A stretch of DNA of 45,540 nucleotides. Origin: an uncultured Bacilli bacterium. Lineage in GTDB: Bacteria > Bacillota_I > Bacilli_A > RF39 > UBA660. Under the pieces are notes generated by a model. The model was given only the letters and a program-made list of their open reading frames with translations. It had not been told where the DNA came from and did no database searches. Below, in pieces: positions 20,897 to 30,304 of this stretch. Every line of letters begins with the position of its first letter. Within the stretch, counting starts at the first letter, position 1. The stretch lies in assembly GCA_947632495.1 (NCBI GenBank), contig CANRPL010000003.1, positions 1-45,540 on the forward strand, written 5' to 3'. A program made the translations under genes and the position numbers.

Positions 20897-21811
20897 ATGG
20901 ATTTTAATAATATTTTTAGTGATACAATTAAAGAATATCTAGGAATTATCAGAGAACAAAAAAAATTATCAACATATAACTATCTAAATTTAGTAGCGCT
21001 TTTACTTACCAAAGCTATCATAACAAGAAAAGATATTATTGAGACAGACGTTAACTATTTTTTAAATCTAATTATCAATAGTCCGCAAAATAAGATTGTT
21101 AATGATAACACCCCTATTTTTAAAGAGGCTGTTAGCTATTCAGTTAAAGCATACTTTGACCAAGAAGGTATCAATGAAAAGAGTTACGAAGTGATAATGA
21201 ACAATTGGTTTAATGGCTATATGTATCATACTTTAAATGCTTGTTATGCTAATTGGATTAATGAGCATGGATTAAAAATAGCTAGTAAGCCTTGGGATAT
21301 GGAAGAAATAAGAGGCATTATGCGCCTATTTGACCATAGTGTCTTTGGCCTATTCAATGGTGAAAATGAAGGTATCTTCTTTGCTCCTAATTTAAGTGTC
21401 TCACCATATTATGGTTTAACATCTCCCACTTTCTTCCGCAAATTTGTAGAAAATGATCGTAAATATTTAAATGTTTTTCTCGATCGCAACTTACCATTAG
21501 CTTACGAAAGCATTGAAGCCCTATGTAAGAAAAATAATTTAAGAAAAGAAGAGTGTGAAACAGTATTGGCTTTTTTTAAGAAAAACTGGCTCGTATTTGC
21601 AAGCGATGAACTACCTAGTATTGTTATTAAGCAAAGACCACATACTACTATTCCAGCATATCCTAATGATAATGTGTTAGAATTTGTTATTAATGAATTC
21701 ATGAGCGATATTCGTAATACCTATTATAAGCAAGATATTCCCCGTGATGAAATAACTATTTTTAGCTATGATAAACTAGGCCTTGTTCAAAGTTATCAAA
21801 AAACCAATTAA
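20897..21811 (+). CDS. Hypothetical protein, 304 aa
   Basis: Intact ORF 9 nt after the metallophosphoesterase with RBS AAGGTGA; no family recognised by eye. Confidence 0.75.
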   Translation: MDFNNIFSDTIKEYLGIIREQKKLSTYNYLNLVALLLTKAIITRKDIIETDVNYFLNLIINSPQNKIVNDNTPIFKEAVSYSVKAYFDQEGINEKSYEVIMNNWFNGYMYHTLNACYANWINEHGLKIASKPWDMEEIRGIMRLFDHSVFGLFNGENEGIFFAPNLSVSPYYGLTSPTFFRKFVENDRKYLNVFLDRNLPLAYESIEALCKKNNLRKEECETVLAFFKKNWLVFASDELPSIVIKQRPHTTIPAYPNDNVLEFVINEFMSDIRNTYYKQDIPRDEITIFSYDKLGLVQSYQKTN

Positions 21812-21830
21812 TATTACTTAATTGGTTTTT
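21803..21830. terminator. Bidirectional terminator between 304-aa hypothetical and spo0A
   Basis: AAACCAATTAA TATTAC TTAATTGGTTT inverted repeat. Confidence 0.8.
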
Positions 21831-22590
21831 ATATACGATGATAATCTAATCTTAATTTGTCAGCTATTGTAACAATAAATTCACTATTAGTCGGTTTAGC
21901 TTTATCGACATCAACACTATGTCCAAAGATTTCTTCCATTAAATCCCAGCTACCACGATTCCAACTAACTTCAATCGCATGTCTAATAGCTCTTTCTACA
22001 CGTGATACTGTCGTATCGAACTTACTAGCTAATTCAGGATACAACTCTTTTGTAATACCTCCGACAGTTTCAGGTCGGTCATATAAAATATTGATACCTT
22101 CACGAATATATTGATATCCCTTAATATGGGAAGGAATACCTAATTCATGTAATATCTTTGAAATTGAACATTGAATATTATTGTATTCCATATCAATAAT
22201 CTTATTATCATACTCTTTATTAGCAATATCTAAAATTCTCTTTTCTAAATCACTTAATTCAAATGGTTTTAACACATAATAATTAACGCCATATTCAGAA
22301 ACTTCTCTTATTACATCCATCGAATTATAACTAGTCGCTACAATAACTTTCTTATTAATATTCTCTTCTTTCATACACTCTAAAACATATAATCCATCTT
22401 TACCTGGCATAATTAAATCTAAAATAATAACATCAAAATCATCAGCATTATTTCTTATTAACTCCATGCCAGCATTACCATCATTAGCTGTCAAGGTAAT
22501 ATCAATTTCTTTATTTCTTTTAAAATATTCTTTAACCGCTTCAATTAAATTTTCATTGTCATCAATCATTAGGACACGAACGTTTTTCAT
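21829..22590 (-). CDS. spo0A: Sporulation master response regulator Spo0A
   Basis: Receiver domain (MIDDNENL, ILDLIMPGKDGL, VLKPFE) plus Spo0A DNA-binding domain (LGIPSHIKGYQYIREGI, KFDTTVSRVERAIRHAIEVSWNRG). Confidence 0.95.
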   Translation of the reverse strand: MKNVRVLMIDDNENLIEAVKEYFKRNKEIDITLTANDGNAGMELIRNNADDFDVIILDLIMPGKDGLYVLECMKEENINKKVIVATSYNSMDVIREVSEYGVNYYVLKPFELSDLEKRILDIANKEYDNKIIDMEYNNIQCSISKILHELGIPSHIKGYQYIREGINILYDRPETVGGITKELYPELASKFDTTVSRVERAIRHAIEVSWNRGSWDLMEEIFGHSVDVDKAKPTNSEFIVTIADKLRLDYHRI

Positions 22591-22649
22591 TAATTTTCCT
22601 CCAATTTTCTATAAACATATTATATATTACTCGTCACATATATCGATTG

Positions 22650-22667
22650 TTATCGAAAAATGTCGAA
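22650..22667. promoter_or_regulatory. Candidate 0A box upstream of spo0A
   Basis: TGTCGAA at 22661-22667, with degenerate TTATCGAA at 22650-22657, in the 93-bp spo0A upstream region. Confidence 0.55.
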
Positions 22668-22683
22668 TAATTAAAAAAGGAGC

Positions 22684-23397
22684 TTATTTTGTAGCTCTTA
22701 TTATTTTAATAAACTTTTCTGGTACAAGACAAGCTCCACCAACTAAAAAGCCATCAACACTAGAAATAGTACTTAATTGTTCAATATTCTTATCATTTGT
22801 ACTTCCACCATATAAAACCATTGGTTCAACTTGGTAATTATCTTTCACTATATCTTTGATATATGTAACAACATCATCTATCTCTTCATTAGTAGGAACC
22901 TTACCTGTACCTATTGCCCAAATAGGTTCATAGGCAATAATAAGATTTTCATTGGTAAAAGTAACACCATCTAAATCTTCTAATAATTGATGTTTTATTT
23001 TATCCTTGGTCTTAGAAGTTTCACGTTCTTCTAATGTCTCACCAACACATAAAATAACTTTTAATTGATTACTTAAAGCTAGATTAATTTTGGCTCTAAC
23101 GATTGAATCATCTTCATTTAAATACTCACGGCGCTCACTATGACCGATAATCGTATAAGTGACGCCCAATGATTTAGCTTGATGAGCTGATATTTCACCA
23201 GTATAAGCACCATCTTCATATTTAGCAATACTTTGCGTACCAACTGTATAACCAGCTTCAATAAAATATGGTAAGTAAAGATAACTAGGACAAATGACAC
23301 AATCCTTATCATCTACCATATCTTCAATATAAGATTTAACCTCATCTAAAGTTAAATTCATTTTCATATTGCCAACTATTAATTTTTTATTTGCCAT
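22684..23397 (-). CDS. tpiA: Triosephosphate isomerase
   Basis: VGNMKMN, VTYTIIGHSERRE, ENLIIAYEPIWAIGTGKVPT, LYGGSTNDKN, DGFLVGGACL. Confidence 0.96.
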   Translation of the reverse strand: MANKKLIVGNMKMNLTLDEVKSYIEDMVDDKDCVICPSYLYLPYFIEAGYTVGTQSIAKYEDGAYTGEISAHQAKSLGVTYTIIGHSERREYLNEDDSIVRAKINLALSNQLKVILCVGETLEERETSKTKDKIKHQLLEDLDGVTFTNENLIIAYEPIWAIGTGKVPTNEEIDDVVTYIKDIVKDNYQVEPMVLYGGSTNDKNIEQLSTISSVDGFLVGGACLVPEKFIKIIRATK

Positions 23398-24634
23398 ACA
23401 ATCCCTTCTTTATAACATTTTTCATACGACTAGAAAAAGTCTTTTTAGGTCTTCCTTCATCAGGCATTCCACCTAAAGCTTTATAATAAACATCTAATAC
23501 TTTTTCAGCGTAATACTTTGATGAATGAGCTTCCGCATTAATACGAGCTTGACGAGACATCTTATCATATAATTTATGATCAGTCATCAACTTAATAATA
23601 GCATCTTCATATTCTTTAGGAGTATGAAAAGAAATGCCATTTAAACCATCTAAAACAACATCACGAAAAGCTTCATCATCTAAAGCCACCACCGGTATTG
23701 ATGCAGCCATTGCTTCTAATGGTGTTAAACCTTGTGTCTCGGTATGAGAAGCTGTAGCGAAAACATCACCTAATTGATAATACTTACCGATTATCTCATG
23801 AGGTACTTTACCGGTAAAGATGACATTTTTATCAACCCCACATTTTTGCGCTAAAGCCTTAAAGGTATCCATATCAGGTCCATCACCAATTATCAAAAGC
23901 TTACACTTTTTATTTTTCTTAATAATATTAACTTGACTCTTAATCAAGAAATCAAAACTCTTTTCACTAGCTACTCGTCCAACAGATAAAATTACAAAAT
24001 CATCTTTATTAAGACCATATTTACGTCTCAAACGAGCTGTCTCTTTAGCGTCATTATTTTCAATATAAAAAGGTTCAACTTCAATACCCGTTGGAACGAT
24101 ATGAATATTGCGGTCATACTCATACTTTTCCTTAAACAAATCATAGGTCTTTTTCGTTGGAACAATAAGTTCTGAAACCGTCTTGTCACAGTAGAATTTA
24201 GTTAGATATTCTACTGTTTTTTTACTAGCAGCATCAAAATGACCTTTAGTTATATAATGAACATAATCTTCGTACATTGTATGATATGTATGCACAATAG
24301 GAATATCTAATTGTTTAGCCATGATACGGGCAAAAGTACCAACACCAAATTCCGTATGTGAATGAATAATATCTAAATCCCATTCTTTAATCTTATTGAT
24401 AGCTTTAATGGGATAAATACTAGTCAAACGATAATCATAAATGCCAACAGGAATACCCGGTAGGCGGATAATACCATTTTCTGAATCAAAATCATAATGT
24501 AATGATTCCGGATTTACCGTCACCACAAAAACCTCATGGCCCATTTTAATTAAAGCGTTACGTAAGACTTCAATACTAGTTGAAACACCATTGATATATG
24601 GTGGATAAGTATCTGAAAAAATACCAATGCGCAT
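23387..24634 (-). CDS. GT4 glycosyltransferase (diacylglycerol glucosyltransferase-like); start at MRIGIFSD
   Basis: MRIGIFSDTYPPYINGVSTSIEVL, HTYHTMYEDY, VGRVASEKSFDFLI, EAMAASIPVVALDDEAFRDVV; TAATG overlap with upstream gene. Confidence 0.9.
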   Translation of the reverse strand: MRIGIFSDTYPPYINGVSTSIEVLRNALIKMGHEVFVVTVNPESLHYDFDSENGIIRLPGIPVGIYDYRLTSIYPIKAINKIKEWDLDIIHSHTEFGVGTFARIMAKQLDIPIVHTYHTMYEDYVHYITKGHFDAASKKTVEYLTKFYCDKTVSELIVPTKKTYDLFKEKYEYDRNIHIVPTGIEVEPFYIENNDAKETARLRRKYGLNKDDFVILSVGRVASEKSFDFLIKSQVNIIKKNKKCKLLIIGDGPDMDTFKALAQKCGVDKNVIFTGKVPHEIIGKYYQLGDVFATASHTETQGLTPLEAMAASIPVVALDDEAFRDVVLDGLNGISFHTPKEYEDAIIKLMTDHKLYDKMSRQARINAEAHSSKYYAEKVLDVYYKALGGMPDEGRPKKTFSSRMKNVIKKGLYGK

Positions 24635-25665
24635 TATCTCACCCTCTTCATATTTAACGCTAAAGCACCTACCAACATTCCAAAATAATAAGTAACAAAG
24701 CGCCACAATAGCATAATTGCGGTTAAGCTTGCTCCTCCTATAAAATTACCATAAAATGACATAAAGCCATATTCTAGACCACCACTAGCTCCTGGAATCG
24801 GTACAAAAGAACCGATAAGCATAACATAGGCACTAGTAACAACGGCTGTGAATAGTCCATAACTATGAAAGTCACCCATAGCGTACAATAAAACTAGAGG
24901 AATAGCATATAAACAAGTTAACGCTACAATATTATATAAAATATTCTTAAAGAAATCCCACTTTCTTTCTAATAACACTTGGACATTTTTATGGAAACGA
25001 TTGATATAATCATCCCATTCTTGTAACTTCTTTTCACGATCTTTAACAATGTGAAAAAAAGTTAATATTCTAATTCCCAAACTAACTAACTTTTTATTTA
25101 ATTTTTTACTAAAAGATACAATAAACATAACAACGATAATAGCCGTATTAGTAAGAAAGCCAATACTTACAAGATGTTGAAGTAAGGTTACTCGCTCAAA
25201 AAGATTAAATATATGATTCGAAGTAACAGCCACCAAACCCAGTAATACTAATGCAATTTGATAAACAATAAAGTTTTGAATAATAACACTTGTTGCGGCC
25301 GTAGTACCCATATCATGGGTTAAATAATAAATTTGATATGGTTGCCCACCTGTCGCAAAAGGCGTTACAGCATTAAAAAACTGGGTGCGAAGCATAAGCT
25401 GTAAGGAACTGGCATACTTACTCTTGTTATTAATTTTTTTAGTAAAATTATGAAGCGCCAAACTTCTTAAAAGCCAATATATGATAACAAGTAAAAAAGC
25501 TAATAGTAAGTACCATATATTAACACTCATAACTCTTTTAATAATGGTTGAAAAATCATCCTTTAATGAGAAGTATAAAACTAAAATAGTTATCAATAAA
25601 AGGATAACTATATTAAGTTTCCCTTTATTTTTTTTAATAAAATTTTTCATACTATTTTTCAGCAA
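24634..25665 (-). CDS. Flippase-like / lysylphosphatidylglycerol synthase TM family protein
   Basis: Multiple TM helices, TPFATGGQPYQIYYL and PIPGASGGLEYGF motifs of the family. Confidence 0.85.
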   Translation of the reverse strand: MLKNSMKNFIKKNKGKLNIVILLLITILVLYFSLKDDFSTIIKRVMSVNIWYLLLAFLLVIIYWLLRSLALHNFTKKINNKSKYASSLQLMLRTQFFNAVTPFATGGQPYQIYYLTHDMGTTAATSVIIQNFIVYQIALVLLGLVAVTSNHIFNLFERVTLLQHLVSIGFLTNTAIIVVMFIVSFSKKLNKKLVSLGIRILTFFHIVKDREKKLQEWDDYINRFHKNVQVLLERKWDFFKNILYNIVALTCLYAIPLVLLYAMGDFHSYGLFTAVVTSAYVMLIGSFVPIPGASGGLEYGFMSFYGNFIGGASLTAIMLLWRFVTYYFGMLVGALALNMKRVR

Positions 25666-26836
25666 TAATAGCTATTCCTGGTAGCTCTTTTCCTTCTAAT
25701 AATTCTAGTGAAGCACCACCACCAGTAGAAATATGAGTATAGGCATCCTTATATCCAAAGTTAATTGCTGCTGAAGCAGTATCGCCACCACCAATTATGA
25801 CATTAGCATCTAAAGTCGCTAAAAGATCACAAAGGCGACGAGTACCAGTAGCGAAATTAGGATACTCAAAAGCTCCAACAGGACCATTCCATACAATAGT
25901 CTTACTTTCTTTTAAATAGCTACTAAATAAATCAATTGTACGTTCAGAAATATCAAGACCCATTTCATCAGCATGGATATCACTAATAATCGTAGCGCGT
26001 GGTGCAGCCTCATTAGTTAATTCATTAGCGCATACACAATCAACTGGTAAAATTATTTTATTAGGATAGTCCGTCAACATTTCTTTACAGAAGTTAACAC
26101 TTTCAGAATCTAATAATGATTTTCCAATTTCATAACCTTCAGCCTTTAGAAAAGTAAACATCATACCCCCGCCAATTAAAATGTGGTCTGCTTTAGTTAC
26201 AAGATTTTTAATAACCCCAATCTTATCACTTACTTTAGCTCCACCTAAAATAACCGTAAAAGGACGAACAGGATCATTTACCGCTTTATCTAAATTTTCT
26301 AACTCTTTTTCAATTAAAAAGCCAATTCCATTATCTAGATGACTTGCAATACCAACATTAGACGCATGAGCACGATGAGCTGTACCGAAAGCATCATTAA
26401 TATATATATCACCCAATGAAGCCCAGTAAGCACCTAATTCTTCATCATTGCCACTTTCCTTTTTACCATCTAAATCTTCATAACGAGTATTTTCTACTAA
26501 CAAGACATCGCCACGCTTTAAATTATTAATAGCCGTCTCTAATTCTTCACCTCTTGTAACAGGTATGAAAGTAACATCTTTACCTAGAAGTTCACTTAAA
26601 CGAGTCGCTACAGGTCTTAAAGTGTTTTTAGCTAAATCTTCTTCAGTCTTAACACGTCCTAAATGAGACAATAAAATAACTTTAGCACCGTTACTAGTAG
26701 CGTAATTAATCGTTTTTAAACTTTCTTTAATACGATTATCATCAGTAATCACACCATCTTTAATTGGTACATTAAAATCAACACGAATAATAACTTTTTT
26801 ATCTTCTAAATTAAAATCTCTAATTGTCTTCTTCAT
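25652..26836 (-). CDS. pgk: Phosphoglycerate kinase
   Basis: VIIRVDFNVPIKDG, LLSHLGR, VILGGAKVSDKIGVI, GGGDTASA...HISTGGGASLELLEGKELPGI. Confidence 0.97.
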   Translation of the reverse strand: MKKTIRDFNLEDKKVIIRVDFNVPIKDGVITDDNRIKESLKTINYATSNGAKVILLSHLGRVKTEEDLAKNTLRPVATRLSELLGKDVTFIPVTRGEELETAINNLKRGDVLLVENTRYEDLDGKKESGNDEELGAYWASLGDIYINDAFGTAHRAHASNVGIASHLDNGIGFLIEKELENLDKAVNDPVRPFTVILGGAKVSDKIGVIKNLVTKADHILIGGGMMFTFLKAEGYEIGKSLLDSESVNFCKEMLTDYPNKIILPVDCVCANELTNEAAPRATIISDIHADEMGLDISERTIDLFSSYLKESKTIVWNGPVGAFEYPNFATGTRRLCDLLATLDANVIIGGGDTASAAINFGYKDAYTHISTGGGASLELLEGKELPGIAIIAEK

Positions 26837-26920
26837 AAATCCTCCATTATATACTTATATTTTACTATATTTTTTTTAGTTATACAATCATATAACTATT
26901 TTTTATGATTGACAATAAAA

Positions 26921-26938
26921 AAAGAGGTCCCCCTCTTT
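26921..26938 (-). terminator. Intrinsic terminator of efp
   Basis: AAAGAGG TCCC CCTCTTT stem, TTTTTTT on the minus strand. Confidence 0.75.
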
Positions 26939-27494
26939 AAGCACGTGATGCATAAGAACCATCTTTAGTATTGACAAGAATTGTTTCGCCTTCTTCAATA
27001 AAAAGTGGTACTCTTACTAATAAACCAGTTTCAACTGTCGCATCTTTTTGCGCATTATTAGTTGTATTACCTTTAACAGCAGGTTCGGTAGCTGTAATTT
27101 TTAATTCAACTTTTTCAGGTAGAATAACTCCTAATACTTCTCCTTGATAAATAGATACCATCACTTCAAGACCATCCTTTAAGTAATATTTATCATTACC
27201 TAAATGATCTTCTGATAACTCTAATTGTTCATAAGTTTGATTATCCATAAAAGTATATACGCCACCTGATTCATATAGATATTGCATATTCTTCTTTTCA
27301 ATCATGGCACGGTCAAGTTTAACACCACTATTAAAACGTTTTTCAATAATAGCGCCAGATCTTAAATTCTTTAATTTAACTTGAACAAAAGCTGCACCCT
27401 TTCCTGGTTTAACATGTTGGAAATCTAAAACTGTATAGATATTATCTTCAAATAAAATAGTCATTCCGTTTTTAATATCATTAACATTTATCAT
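26937..27494 (-). CDS. efp: Elongation factor P (start likely MINVNDIKNGM)
   Basis: DIKNGMTILFEDNIYTVLDFQHVKPGKGAAFVQVKLKNL...FNSGVKLDRAMIEKKNMQYLY; C-terminal TGLLVRVPLFIEEGETILVNTKDGSYASRA. Confidence 0.96.
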   Translation of the reverse strand: MINVNDIKNGMTILFEDNIYTVLDFQHVKPGKGAAFVQVKLKNLRSGAIIEKRFNSGVKLDRAMIEKKNMQYLYESGGVYTFMDNQTYEQLELSEDHLGNDKYYLKDGLEVMVSIYQGEVLGVILPEKVELKITATEPAVKGNTTNNAQKDATVETGLLVRVPLFIEEGETILVNTKDGSYASRA

Positions 27495-27517
27495 CCAAAT
27501 CACTCCTCTCTACAAAA

Positions 27518-27537
27518 AATAAGGTTTAATCCTTATT
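27518..27537 (-). terminator. Intrinsic terminator of the rpmG-small ORF unit
   Basis: AATAAGG TTTAAT CCTTATT stem, minus-strand TTTTTTG tail; stop codon lies in the loop. Confidence 0.65.
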
Positions 27538-27699
27538 ATGTAATTTATTTCTTACACGTACCCTTACTTTATGATGATCAAGCACTTGGCTTTCCCCTAA
27601 TTTATATTCTTTACTTATAACTGAACTGAATGTTGTTTGCTGGGCTTGCCAGGCAATTAGTTTTCCAATGTTGATGGATCTATGTAAGTGTCTAAACAT
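27526..27699 (-). CDS. Small basic hypothetical protein (57 aa) MFRHLHRSINIGKLIAWQAQQTTFSSVISKEYKLGESQVLDHHKVRVRVRNKLHNKD
   Basis: Open frame immediately after rpmG with GAGGAG RBS; not in the ORF track. Confidence 0.6.
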   Translation of the reverse strand: MFRHLHRSINIGKLIAWQAQQTTFSSVISKEYKLGESQVLDHHKVRVRVRNKLHNKD

Positions 27700-27703
27700 T
27701 TTA

Positions 27704-27871
27704 CTACTTCTCCTCTTTATGAACTGTTACTTTTCTACATTTTGGACAAAATTTATTTAATTCTAAACGTTCTGTCGTATTTCTCTTATTTTTTTCAGTA
27801 CGAACATTTTCTGATTTACATACTGTACATTGAAGTGTTACTCTTTGACGTGCTTCACCTTTTTTAGCCAT
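27704..27871 (-). CDS. rpmG: 50S ribosomal protein L33
   Basis: [55 protein letters not shown]; both CxxC pairs. Confidence 0.95.
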   Translation of the reverse strand: MAKKGEARQRVTLQCTVCKSENVRTEKNKRNTTERLELNKFCPKCRKVTVHKEEK

Positions 27872-27911
27872 AGTCTTGCCCTCCTTTTTTACGCATTACT
27901 ATTATAGCAAA

Positions 27912-29987
27912 TTATTTATAAATTTCAAAGTATTTTTTAGAAATTTTTTGGGCAATACGCTTATTAACAGTAGATAACTGGCGATAAGTGATATTACCAG
28001 TACCAGCATCTGGTGTTATAACGGTAAAAGTAACTTTAGGATCATCATATGGCGCATAAGCTACAACCGTACTGGAAATCGTCTCGGTATCGACAATGCC
28101 ATCACCATCACTATCGACAAAACTTTGGCTTGTACCAGTTTTACCAGCTGGCTTATATTTATTGCTGATAAAACCATAACCAGTACCATTAGCAAAAACC
28201 ATACGTAAACCTTTTTTAATACGAGTAAAGTATTTTTTATCTCCCTCTACCTGATTTAAAATAACCGGTGTATTAGTATAAATTAAATCGGTTAAACCAT
28301 CTTTAGTAGGAGCATAAACACGTTTTAAAAGAGTTGGTTTTATTCTTGTACCATCATTAGCAACAGTATTAATATATTGTGCCATCTGGATAGTTGTATA
28401 ATTATCATACTGACCAATTGCAAAATCTAAAAGAAAACCTGAATCGGTAGATGTACCTTTATAACCAGCAAACTCATTTGGTAAATCAATACCAGTCTTT
28501 ACCCCTAACCCAAATTGAGCAAAAATATTACGATAAGTATCAAAAGCTTTAGGGTCCAATTTTAATGGTTTGTTATAACGATATTTGCCTTTTCCCACCT
28601 TAATGGCAGTTTGAAATTGATAGGTATTAGAAGAATAAGACAAAGCTTGAACATCATTAATATTACCATATCTAGTATAAGAGCACTTAAGAGGTGTAGC
28701 CGCAATCTTAATGCAGGCATCATTACGTACTTCACCAATTTTAAGATTACCCGTAACATACCCGACCATATGTGATGCGGCCTTAACAGCTGAACCAGGT
28801 GTTATTGTAGCGTTAATAACACCAACTGAATCATCATATATTTTGTACTCTCCATTTTCTTTTTTAATTTGCTTACCAACCATCGCTAAAATTCCCCCTG
28901 TTTTAGGATCACTGATAACGACAAAAGCACGATCAAAATATTTGGTATAACGATCTTTCGTTTTTGTTTTTAATAATTCACTTTCAACAATTTTTTCAAT
29001 TTCTTTTTGAAGTTCAATGTCAATACTTAAGACAATATCATTACCCCTCTTACCTTCTTCTAAAACGACATAATTACCATTATCATCTAAAGTATATTTT
29101 GTCTTTGTACCTCTTAAAATACTTTCATATTGATATTCAAGATAACTTGTACCAACCCGATCAGACAAATTATAGCCAATCGCTAAATAAGAATCTTTTA
29201 ATTCGGCAGGTAAACCACTCGAACTTGATGACACACTACCTAATAAGGTGCGAAAGACGTTTCCATATGGATAGTCTCTTTCCCAATCTAACTTTGTACC
29301 AAAGCCAGATAATAATTCGTCGTTAGCGCCTATAGCCGCATATTCTTCATCAGTTACATCTTTATTTTTAATTGTTTTTTCAGCATAGTAATAGCCTTTA
29401 TTCATTAAGTAATAGATATAGGCAGCTTCCCGATCAATATCATTATATTCTTTTAACTCATCATCCGTAACTCGTTCAATCTTATATTTTTCAATATCAT
29501 CTTTATCAATACGTCGTTCCGCTAAAGCTTGCCACTCTTCATCAGTAATCTTTTTTTCCGCTGATAAAGGATTATTAGTAACCCAAAAACTTTTTAGAGC
29601 ATAATCTGTTAAAGGAGTAGCATCAATATCTAATATTTCCGCTACTTTATAGGCTTTAACGACTTCTTCTTGAACAGTAACATTAGCCTTCTTTTTATAA
29701 TAAATGGTTTTGACTGCTTTATTATCGACGATAATCTTTCCATTACGATCATAAATGCGGCCCCTTGGGGCACTATCACCTTCGATAATTACTTGGCTTA
29801 ACTCTTTTAATTGTTCTTGATAATAACTACTTTTAACAATCTGAACATAAAAAAGAGAAGAAGCTAACACAACAAAAAGAATAGTTACAGCTACTATTAA
29901 AATTTTATATCGCTTATTAACAACAATCATATCTTCTTCTAATGAATACTTATGTTGTTTTCTAAAGTAATTAATCTTTTTTTTCAT
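27912..29987 (-). CDS. Class B penicillin-binding protein 2 (transpeptidase)
   Basis: RGRIYDRNG, SxxK TPGSAVKAAS, SxN YSSNTYQ, KTGT AGKTGTSQSF. Confidence 0.93.
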   Translation of the reverse strand: MKKKINYFRKQHKYSLEEDMIVVNKRYKILIVAVTILFVVLASSLFYVQIVKSSYYQEQLKELSQVIIEGDSAPRGRIYDRNGKIIVDNKAVKTIYYKKKANVTVQEEVVKAYKVAEILDIDATPLTDYALKSFWVTNNPLSAEKKITDEEWQALAERRIDKDDIEKYKIERVTDDELKEYNDIDREAAYIYYLMNKGYYYAEKTIKNKDVTDEEYAAIGANDELLSGFGTKLDWERDYPYGNVFRTLLGSVSSSSSGLPAELKDSYLAIGYNLSDRVGTSYLEYQYESILRGTKTKYTLDDNGNYVVLEEGKRGNDIVLSIDIELQKEIEKIVESELLKTKTKDRYTKYFDRAFVVISDPKTGGILAMVGKQIKKENGEYKIYDDSVGVINATITPGSAVKAASHMVGYVTGNLKIGEVRNDACIKIAATPLKCSYTRYGNINDVQALSYSSNTYQFQTAIKVGKGKYRYNKPLKLDPKAFDTYRNIFAQFGLGVKTGIDLPNEFAGYKGTSTDSGFLLDFAIGQYDNYTTIQMAQYINTVANDGTRIKPTLLKRVYAPTKDGLTDLIYTNTPVILNQVEGDKKYFTRIKKGLRMVFANGTGYGFISNKYKPAGKTGTSQSFVDSDGDGIVDTETISSTVVAYAPYDDPKVTFTVITPDAGTGNITYRQLSTVNKRIAQKISKKYFEIYK

Positions 29988-30034
29988 GTTGCCTCCTGTA
30001 AACTTTTTATATTACCACCATATAATATTATTAT

Positions 30035-30304
30035 ATGAAAGAAAAAATAATCAAAATGTATATTAAAAAGTTAACTAAAACCGATATTATAAACTTCGCT
30101 AAAAAGCAGAATATTGTCCTCATGCCTAATGAAACTAATTTTATCTATGAAACTATAAAAAATAAATATGACGTAATAATAGATAATCCTCTCGCTATAT
30201 TGCAATATAGTAAAGATAAAGTCCGTCCTATCGTCTATGATAAAATATATGAATTATACACTATTTATTATCCGCAACTACGTCAGTTTCTAAATGATCA
30301 TTAA
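30035..30304 (+). CDS. DUF2624 (YqfT-like) small protein
   Basis: 89 aa; TKTDIINFAKKQNIVLMPNETNFIYETIKNKYDVIIDNP resembles YqfT; adjacent to nfo as in bacilli (from memory). Confidence 0.7.
   Translation: MKEKIIKMYIKKLTKTDIINFAKKQNIVLMPNETNFIYETIKNKYDVIIDNPLAILQYSKDKVRPIVYDKIYELYTIYYPQLRQFLNDH

Noticed and set aside
30261-30304. Overlap between the DUF2624 ORF and nfo as a possible antisense regulatory element
   Set aside because: Simple 44-nt convergent 3' overlap, common in compact genomes; no extra structure seen.
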